A DNA stretch of 13,163 nucleotides from STC-74 sp031423995 (GTDB lineage: Bacteria > Patescibacteriota > Gracilibacteria > BD1-5 > UBA2023). A program made the position numbers and the translations under genes. The DNA lies in contig JANPGO010000058.1 in the NCBI GenBank assembly GCA_031423995.1, positions 1 through 13,163 of the forward strand. The letters run 5' to 3'. Every line of letters starts with the position of its first letter. Position 1 is the stretch's first letter. Under the pieces are notes generated by a model that searched no databases, was not told where the DNA came from, and saw only the letters and a list, made by a program, of their open reading frames with translations. Shown piece after piece: positions 7,350 to 13,163 of this stretch.

Positions 7350-10300
7350 CTAACTGCTAACTATCTCTTCCAGAAAGTCTCCCGCGCTTTTCCAGTAGCG
7401 TGTTTCTGTACGGATTTTCTTCACTGAGAGGAGCGTCATGCGATTCTTCCCATCGAATCGATCGAGGAAAGCTCGGATCCGCTCAACATGAGTTCCATCA
7501 TAGAAGTCAAAAATATAATTCTGTCCCACTTTTTTGAGGCTCTCGAGTCCATATTCAGCGAAGATGAGTCGTGCCCGGAGGAGGAGAAAAAGATAAGAAA
7601 TATGAGGTAGGAGGTATGAGGTATGAGATGAGAGAACTCATGCTGTATTTTCTGTTGTAGTTCATAGTTTATACCTCATATCTTCCTCGATCTCATCCAA
7701 TTCTTCAAGTGTTTCAATATTTTCTATCTCACGGAAGAAGTTGAGCTTATCCGTCTCAGAGAGAAAGAGTGAATCATCGAGTGAATACGAGAGTTCGAGT
7801 TCGACTTTGACCGGTTTTTTTCGAGCTTTCTCTTCTTTGATTTCTGCGATTTTCTCCTCGAGCATACGGAAATAGAGGGTGAGTCCGACATCCTTACTTT
7901 TTCCTGCTTGCTTGAATCCGAGAACGTCCCCAGCACCGCGGATCTCCATATCCCGCATAGCGATCTCGAATCCTGCGCCGAGATGCGTATTATTGGCGAT
8001 CGTGATGATACGTTCCTTCTCGACCTGAGCCAACTCTGGCTTCCGATAAAGGAGGTAACAGTATCCCTGTTCTCCCTTGCGCCCCACCCGACCACGCAAC
8101 TGATGGAGTTGTGCGAGTCCGAAGTCCTCAGGATCGATGATGATGATGGTATTCGCCCTGAGGAAATTCACTCCATTTTCGATGATCGTCGTCGTCAGGA
8201 GGATATCATATTCTCCCCGCTTGAAGGCATGAATTCGCTCTTCTATCTCTTCTCCAGGCATCTGACCATGAGTTACTATGGTTCTTGGTACTAGGCTTTT
8301 GGTACTAGGTTCTTGGTACTTGGTTTCGTCATTGCGAGAATCACGAAGCAATCCAGTTTCCTGTGATGCTTGATCTATTCAAGATTCTTGGAATCCATTC
8401 ATCATACCTTTGTAACCACCTGTACCCCCTTGTGGGGTGAAAGTATCAAAAGTTTCGAGGGGTGAAAAACTCGCTCCTTCTCGCTTTGCTCGTCATTTTC
8501 ATTTCTTCTTCTCTGCTCAAACAGTTTCGCCCCCCGAACCCCCATTTCATTGTTTCTCATCAATATTCAAATCATCTCCCGTATTTGATCTACTTTTCAC
8601 TTTTCACTTTTCACTTTTCACTATCATTGCTATTTCTTTCTCCATCTGTTCCATACCACGGATGCGATTATGGAGAATAATAATCTGGCCTCCACGCTTG
8701 AGCTCATATCCGATAGCATGAGCGACGACTGACTCAGTCCATGAACTCACGATGGTTTCTATAGGTTTTTTCTTTCTCGGTGGAGTAGAGAGAAGTGAGA
8801 CCTTCTTGAGTCCTGAGAGTGCGAGATTGAGCGAGCGGGGAATCGGAGTTGCAGAGAGCGCGAGAATATCGACATTGGCACGTATTTTTTTGATCGTCTC
8901 CTTGTGAGCGACACCGAACTTGTGTTCTTCATCGATGATGAGGAGTCCGAGTTTTTTCCAGCGGAGATTTTCGGAGAGCAGTTTGTGCGTGCCGACGAGG
9001 ATATCTATATTTCCGTTCTTCAGTCCCTCGAGGATTCGCTTCTCTTCTTGTGTACTGGTCATCCTCGTGAGGCATTCGATGCGAAATGGATAGGGAGAAA
9101 ACCGATCCATGAAAGTCTCATAGTGTTCATCAGCAAGAACGAGGAGGGGAGAGATGACCGCAACCTGATAGCCAGAGAGAACCGCTTTGTACATGGCATT
9201 CATCGCGACTTCTGTCTTCCCGAATCCGACGTCCCCTGAGAGGAGTCGATCCATCGGATATTCGGACTCCATATCGCGAAAAATCTCATGAATAGCCTCC
9301 GTCTGATCAGAGGTGTATTCATAGGGAAATCGAGAACAGAATTCTGCTTCTTCATCAGGAAAACTCTTGAATGCAATACCCTTCGTGAGAGTTCGCTTGC
9401 TCGCTATCTCGATGAGTTCAGTGGCTATTTGCTCGATCTCTTCATCCGTTTTCTCGATCGTTCGTTCCCACTCTTTACCCGTGAGGTTCGTGAGTTCTGG
9501 TTCGAGCTCACCGACATATTTGCTGACTCTGTAGATCTCCGTGAGAGGAACGAATATCTTGTCACCACCAGCATAGTGGAGTTCGATATATTCTCGTCGT
9601 ATCTCTCAGAGCGTTTTCTCGATCACCGCATGAAACCTGGCAATCCCATGTTCTCGGTGGACGACATAGTCTCAGGGATTGAGGTGGAGGAGGAGGTCGA
9701 GATTCTTCGCGAGTGACTTCTTTGATCGAGTTCTCACGAAAATAGTTCCGAGAATATCGTCAGTGATGATGATGGTAGGTTGGAGAGTTCGAAGGTTGGA
9801 GAGTTCGAAGGTTGGAGAGTTGATAGGATCATAGACTGGAGATCGAGTCGCTCAAGATGTTCGTCATTCCTGAATTGATCAGGAATCTTTAGTTGTTTCC
9901 TGTTCAGTTTTTTCAGCTCAGAGAATACAGCTCTCAAGTCCATTTTTGCTTACGGGAATGATCGAACATCCCACAATCTCATGAAATTCGAGAAAGTCAG
10001 CTACGGATTTTTCATTTTTTGTATAGAAGCAAATATTCGCATGAGAAGAGTGTTCTTCAAGGAAGTGCTTCAGCGCGTCAATATGGGAAATATCTGGAAT
10101 ACTGACATCGAGTGAGAGTGAATCTTCACGATGAAAGTCAGTGAAGTGGATATCTGCAATACTTCTGAGCTTCTCGAGTTCGGGATGGAAGTCACACCCA
10201 ATCAAGAGTATTGATACTCAAGATACTGGAGTATTGAGAGGATTATCGAGAAGCGAGAGGAGTTCTCCATTGATCGTCCCAGTATTTTTCCCAAAAGTAT

Positions 10301-10904
10301 CTTCCCGAATATTCTCATTCTTGATATCGATATTTTCTCTGAAGGTTCGCTGTCCCTTGGTATCTATCTCGATGATGCTATCGATCTCTGTATCGAACCA
10401 TTCCATCTGATAGAGGCTCCCTGTACTCGCATGGGTAAGGGTGATGATACTACCCTCACGTTTGTATGTCCCAAGCTCCCCAGTATAGCTACTATGATGG
10501 TATCAGAGCTCGATAAGGAGTTCAATCACGGTTTCCATGTCCTCGGTACTTGAGCGCTTGAGCGTATGAAGTACCTTTTTTTCGATGTATTCTTTTTTTC
10601 CACTGATTTCGAGGACATGGGGATGGAGGATGAAAAATCATTCCTCAGTACGTATCATCTCGAAGTAGTCAGCAATGGTATGAATATGTACCCAGTTTTT
10701 TCCAGTTACCATCATTCAGAATGCTTCTATGAGTTTCCGATCCTGTTCCTTATCAGTGATAATAATGTATTTTGAAATATTTTGCCTGTCAAAAAGACCC
10801 TTCATCATGAAGAGTCGGGCAGTCGCACAGATCGAGTGAGAAAAAGTCTGTAAGACATTTTCTCACGTTCTTTGTTCTTTGTTCTTTGTTCTTTGTTGTA
10901 ACAT
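7350..10904 (-). CDS. mfd: Transcription-repair coupling factor Mfd with in-frame repeat insertions; code 25
   Basis: Mfd is a DNA translocase that frees stalled RNA polymerase and recruits nucleotide excision repair. With TGA as Gly the frame runs unbroken for 1184 residues to TAG (7350-7352). Order: a reduced UvrB-like N-terminal region (~20-330; ELGYHHSSYTGELGTYKREG), polymerase-interaction domain (~410-465; PGDYVVHREHGIARFH), translocase core with Walker A GDVGFGKT (557-564), DEEH (658-661), SATPIPRSL and QLRGRVGR (935-942), and the C-terminal TRCF domain. Three repeat-derived blocks are inserted in frame: ~residues 340-376, ~762-873 between helicase motifs, and a short one in the TRCF domain. 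In-frame TGA encodes Gly411 of PGDYVVH. The ATG at 10904 was chosen over 10808 because the residues between (FSHSICATARLF) align with the usual Mfd start, but this puts the first codons in a tandem repeat. It follows the four-helix-bundle gene by 15 bp and is probably cotranscribed with it and frr. Confidence 0.92.
7600..7632. repeat. TATGAGGTA-type tandem repeat within mfd
   Basis: Degenerate units of TATGAGGTAGGAGG and TATGAGGTATGAGATGAG lie in the TRCF-domain region of mfd. On the minus strand they encode a Ser/Tyr/Leu-rich stretch (SSHTSYLLPHISYL) where family members normally have a short DRFG-LP-type linker. Confidence 0.6.
8283..8354. repeat. TTGGTACTAGG tandem repeat plus GTCATTGCGAG palindrome within mfd
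   Basis: Three degenerate copies of TTGGTACTAGGTT (8283-8326) abut GTCATTGCGAGAATCACGAA, which continues GCAATCC (8328-8354). The latter is the recognisable GTCATTGCGAG...GAAGCAATC dispersed palindrome. It lies in the frame of mfd, just before the THGQM helicase motif. Confidence 0.75.
8594..8621. repeat. TTTTCAC x4 tandem repeat within mfd
   Basis: Four perfect TTTTCAC units mark the other edge of the large mfd insertion. On the minus strand they encode a VKSEKGKVKS stretch. The 7-bp unit is not a multiple of three, so copy-number change would shift the mfd frame. Confidence 0.8.
9777..9888. repeat. 16-bp x3 tandem repeat and GTCATTCCTGA palindrome within mfd
   Basis: AGGTTGGAGAGTTCGA occurs three times (9777-9824, the last copy degenerate at its end). 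Three 16-bp units make 48 bp, which restores frame. About 40 bp on is GTCATTCCTGA-attga-TCAGGAATCT (9863-9888), with 8-bp perfect arms, another member of the dispersed palindrome family. Both lie between the N-terminal and polymerase-interaction domains of mfd. Confidence 0.75.
10867..10894. repeat. GTTCTTT x4 tandem repeat at the mfd start
   Basis: Four perfect 7-bp GTTCTTT units lie just inside the chosen mfd start codon and would encode QRTKNKEQRT. The repeat separates the ATG at 10904 from the conserved part of the protein. Confidence 0.8.
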
Positions 10905-10919
10905 ACTAACATATGAAGT

Positions 10920-11294
10920 TTAATGATTTTCTCACGCAGTTTCAGAGAGATATCGGATAAGTCAATGGAGTTTCATATGGATGATATCAAGTTTTTCTCG
11001 ATAAACATCAATCACTTCTTGAGGAATGAATTATGCCTTTCCAGCTATTATCAGTTGAGTCTTGAGTTCTGAGATACTTCAGCGAGCAATATAGAGAAAA
11101 TGAGTAAAATCTTTTTGTGTCCTTCTGCCAGCACCTTCAGCAATATTGCTTGCTATGCTTACCACCGCACGTTCCATTTGATCTTTGAATCCAAAATGTT
11201 TCTGTAATCGAGAAAAATCATCAATCGAACGGAAAAATGCAGTACAAAAATCGACTGATAATTTCCATACCTCAAGATTTTCAAAATTACTCAT
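10920..11294 (-). pseudogene. Four-helix-bundle (23S rRNA intervening-sequence type) protein, broken by premature TAA
   Basis: From ATG (11292-11294) the frame gives 87 residues before TAA at 11031-11033. Conserved family features are present: FENLEVWKLS at the start, then QMERAVVSIASNIAEGAGR, FTHFLYIARGSISELKTQLIIA. The Gly of ARGS (residue 72) is an in-frame TGA (11079-11081). Beyond the TAA the same frame continues with a typical fourth helix (FIPQEVIDVYREKLDIIH, then MKLHGLIRYL) and ends at TAA (10920-10922), giving about 123 residues, the usual size. The premature stop sits where the family has the Gly of its LGY motif. A TGA-to-TAA change would turn Gly into stop in code 25. It lies between frr and mfd. 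The function of the family is unclear. A shortened but working protein is possible. An upstream in-frame ATG (11342) exists, but the intervening sequence is low-complexity repeat. Confidence 0.75.
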
Positions 11295-11349
11295 AAAGAG
11301 CTGATTCGAGAGAGAAACAAACAACGAACAACGAATAACCAATAACGAT

Positions 11350-11895
11350 TTACACCTTCAGTATTTCTTCTTCCTTCGTCTTGAGAAAAGATTCTACCTC
11401 CTTCATAGCACTATCGATATCCTTCTGGAGAATATCTTCATACGATTTTGCAGCATCTTCAGATATTTCCTTTTCTGCTTTTGCATGATCGATTTTTTTC
11501 TTGAAATCTTGTCGAACCGTACGAATTCATACCTTTCACTCTTCGGTCATTTTTCCCGCAATCTTCACGAGCTCCCGACGACGTTCTTCTGTCAGAGGAG
11601 GGATCTTGATCATGAGAGACTCCCCATTATTTGAGGGATTGAGCCCGAGACTCGCATCACTGATTCACTTCTCGATATCACGAATGAGTGACTTATCCCA
11701 TGGTTGGATGACGATCGTCTGAGCGTCAAGTGTCGATACTGCAGCAACGTTCCCCAGGGGTTGACTTCCACCATATGCCATCACATAGACGCCCTCGACG
11801 ATTGCAGGGTTCGCTCGTCAGGCCTGGAGTTTCGCGAGTTCATTTTTGAGGTGGTTTTTTGCTTTGTTGAGCTCTTGTTGAAGATTCGTAAGCAT
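11350..11895 (-). CDS. frr: Ribosome recycling factor; code 25
   Basis: Frr splits the post-termination 70S complex together with EF-G so that subunits can be reused. The 181-residue length and the whole sequence fit the family: an N-terminal helix ending LQAGRANPAIVEG, the beta domain with YGGSQPLGNVAAVS, TIVIQPWDKSLIRDIEKGI, SDASLGLNPSNNG and IKIPPLTEERRRELVK, then two long C-terminal helices (DFKKKIDHAKAE and following). Four Gly are written as TGA: Gly26 in AGRA, the Gly of EKGI, and two in EEGKVGIR; these are normally Gly in the family, which is direct support for code 25. The ATG (11893-11895) has no Shine-Dalgarno; a TATAAT at 11909-11914 implies a leader of only a few bases. It heads the minus-strand cluster frr, four-helix-bundle gene, mfd. 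Confidence 0.96.
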
Positions 11896-11908
11896 AGTGA
11901 TAAATATA

Positions 11909-11914
11909 ATTATA
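11909..11914 (-). promoter_or_regulatory. -10 box of frr
   Basis: TATAAT on the minus strand lies 13 bases above the frr ATG, so transcription would start about 7 bases before it. The best -35 candidate, TTGAAT (11936-11941), is 21 bases away, which is too far for a standard promoter. Confidence 0.4.
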
Positions 11915-11966
11915 AAAGAAATGTATAAATAGTGTATTCAAATTATCCCTTTCTACAAGCTTTTTT

Positions 11967-11994
11967 TTGACAAAGAATGCTGACAGCATATGAT
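11967..11994 (+). promoter_or_regulatory. Promoter of the TGPE-tailed surface protein
   Basis: TTGACA (11967-11972) and TATGAT (11989-11994) are 16 bases apart, the best consensus promoter in the window. Transcription would begin near 12001. This excludes the in-frame ATG at 11977 and supports the start at 12034. Confidence 0.7.
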
Positions 11995-12033
11995 ACGTCG
12001 TGTATATTTATATTTCTAATTTTCACGATCCAT

Positions 12034-12945
12034 ATGAGACATTTCTCCACTCTCGTACTTGTGGCCGTTTTTGTGGGATCAACTCCATTTGCTTTCTCTG
12101 CAAGCGGTGAAGGCGGTGCTACTCCTGCACCAGTACCATCTGTCGCTCCAAGCGTCGCTCCTGCACCAGCACCATCTGTCACTCCAGCCGCCGGATCCAA
12201 AAATACTCCTCTTCCAACAGTGACACCAGTCATGACGGCAGCTCCATCCAATGCTACGACACTTCCTCCAAGTGCTGGATCGGCTCTCGGTGAATATAAG
12301 TCACTAAGCTGTAGTTCGAATTCAGCTTTTGCCATCAATAGCTGTGATCAATGTTTTGATGGAGGGAGCGTGAAGACGGGTGAGAAACTCACAGGTCTTT
12401 TCGATAACTGGACCAATAGTTCCAATGCTTCACTCTCTGCTTACAAGGAAGAGCAGAAATCTCCAAATATGGTTCGATTTGGAACTACGACATGGTCAAC
12501 CACCCCTGCCTCTGAAGCAAATGTCTGGAAGTATTCAAGTGACATCATCTGGGTCACTCCTCCTGGAGAAAATAAGTCACAATTCCTGCTTGCAGGCGCA
12601 CAAAAAGTAAAATTCTATGAAGCAGATCTCGGTGCTGGATATACCCTCGATAAGACAGACAAAAAATCAGGAGATCTCGTCGGACTTCTCAGGTTCCCAG
12701 TTGTAGCACATACCCTCGATATCAATAGTGCCTCCGAGGGTCCAGCAACAACTCGCTATGAGTGTGTCGCCTACAAGTATGATCTTCCAGCTCAGCCAGT
12801 AACTCCTCAGGGAACTGGGAGTACCAAGCCACCAGAACCATCTCAAGTCACCAAGACGAAGACTGGTCCTGAGACACTTCTCCTCATCGCTGCTGCATTC
12901 TTCATTGCTTTCGGTATGATGTTCACGCTCCGCAGACGAGTATAG
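12034..12945 (+). CDS. Secreted protein with C-terminal TGPE sorting-type tail, no TGA codons
   Basis: 303 residues. Residues 1-22 are a signal peptide (MRHFSTLVLVAVFVGSTPFAFSA). A Pro/Ala/Ser linker with repeated PSVAP and PAPAPS units spans ~28-55. The central domain (~75-245) has a Cys cluster (LSCSSNSAF, NSCDQCF) and is beta-rich; I recognise no family. The end is a tripartite sorting-type tail: TGPE (277-280), a hydrophobic helix (281-299) and RRRV. This resembles LPXTG-like signals for sortase or a related enzyme, but without LP, so covalent anchoring is an inference and a simple membrane anchor is the alternative. The ATG at 12034 lies below the promoter and opens the signal peptide. 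Unlike every neighbour of this size, it has no in-frame TGA although Gly is common. It diverges from frr and has its own terminator. Confidence 0.88.
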   Translation: MRHFSTLVLVAVFVGSTPFAFSASGEGGATPAPVPSVAPSVAPAPAPSVTPAAGSKNTPLPTVTPVMTAAPSNATTLPPSAGSALGEYKSLSCSSNSAFAINSCDQCFDGGSVKTGEKLTGLFDNWTNSSNASLSAYKEEQKSPNMVRFGTTTWSTTPASEANVWKYSSDIIWVTPPGENKSQFLLAGAQKVKFYEADLGAGYTLDKTDKKSGDLVGLLRFPVVAHTLDINSASEGPATTRYECVAYKYDLPAQPVTPQGTGSTKPPEPSQVTKTKTGPETLLLIAAAFFIAFGMMFTLRRRV

Positions 12946-12963
12946 AGAGAAATATTTTCCTAA

Positions 12964-12993
12964 AAGACCAAGCGTATGCTTGGTCTTTTTTCT
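12964..12993 (+). terminator. Intrinsic terminator of the surface-protein gene
   Basis: AAGACCAAGC (12964-12973) pairs perfectly with GCTTGGTCTT (12978-12987) across a GTAT loop and is followed by a T-run. It begins 18 bases after the stop codon. Confidence 0.9.
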
Positions 12994-13016
12994 TTTCCTC
13001 TCAGAAAATCGAATTA

Positions 13017-13074
13017 TTGACAAAATATAAATAATACAATAAATACTTGACAAAAAATGAATACTTCATAATAT
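13017..13074 (+). promoter_or_regulatory. Promoter region with two TTGACA boxes, leading out of the window
   Basis: TTGACA at 13017-13022 has a TAAATA 17 bases on (13040-13045). A second TTGACA at 13047-13052 has TAATAT 16 bases on (13069-13074). Both read rightward into the partial gene. Confidence 0.55.
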
Positions 13075-13091
13075 CAAGCCATAACAGAGAA

Positions 13092-13163
13092 ATGGGTATA
13101 CAAACTTTGCAAATAATAGAAAAATATGCTACGCTCAGATGGTATTCGTGAGAATCTTCTCAT
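13092..13163 (+). CDS. 5' end of a gene running off the window
   Basis: ATG at 13092 opens a frame to the window edge (MGIQTLQIIEKYATLRWYS, then a TGA read as Gly). It lies about 11 bases below the expected transcript start. A second frame from ATG at 13126 (MLRSDGIRENLL) also stays open and looks equally protein-like, so the frame is not settled. No function can be given. Confidence 0.35.

Noticed and set aside
7662..9272. mfd as a disrupted pseudogene or two separate proteins
   Set aside because: Under code 25 the pieces share one frame with no TAA/TAG, and all helicase motifs are intact.
11977..12033. 19-residue N-terminal extension of the TGPE-tailed protein
   Set aside because: The ATG at 11977 lies inside the promoter spacer and the signal peptide starts at 12034.
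1..13163. tRNA, rRNA or a known riboswitch
   Set aside because: I saw no cloverleaf, rRNA core sequence or recognisable aptamer on either strand by eye; a tRNAscan and Rfam search would settle it.

Overview
The window only makes sense when UGA is read as glycine (genetic code 25). That code is known from the candidate phyla Absconditabacteria (SR1) and Gracilibacteria (BD1-5), so the source is most likely a member of one of these groups; I cannot tell which. In-frame TGA codons fall on glycines that are invariant in well-known families: AGRA in ribosome recycling factor, FFGAP in a class III cyclase, the PGD before the VVH of Mfd, and ARGS in a four-helix-bundle protein. TAA and TAG remain the only stops. 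With TGA as sense, apparent short fragments join into a few long genes. Shine-Dalgarno sequences are almost absent, and several start codons lie only 7-30 bp below a plausible -10 box.

Layout, left to right. (1) The terminator of an upstream gene, an AT-rich promoter region, and a very TGA-rich 812-residue secreted protein with an Ig-like domain (204-2642, +). It converges on a 556-residue FecR-domain protein (2675-4345, -), and the two share one perfect hairpin. (2) A cluster of small units: a promoter, a 26-codon ORF and a terminator (4422-4588, +), then a 107-residue anchored protein (4595-4918, -) whose N-terminal part resembles that of the FecR protein. (3) A complete CHASE2-adenylate cyclase of 712 residues (4953-7091, +), divergent from the small protein with only 34 bp between start codons. 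(4) A repeat-bearing spacer (7092-7349). (5) A minus-strand cluster, frr then a four-helix-bundle gene then mfd (11895 down to 7350). The middle gene carries a premature TAA. The mfd gene is interrupted, always in frame, by three low-complexity or palindromic repeat blocks. (6) A secreted protein with a C-terminal TGPE sorting-type tail and no TGA codons (12034-12945, +), its terminator, and the promoter and first codons of one more gene.

Functionally, the left half is cell-envelope material plus a sensor that probably makes cAMP in response to an extracytoplasmic signal. The right half is housekeeping: translation recycling and transcription-coupled repair. The most unusual signal is that dispersed GTCATT-type palindromes and short tandem repeats have entered a conserved repair gene without breaking its frame. 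A code with only two stop codons makes this easier.
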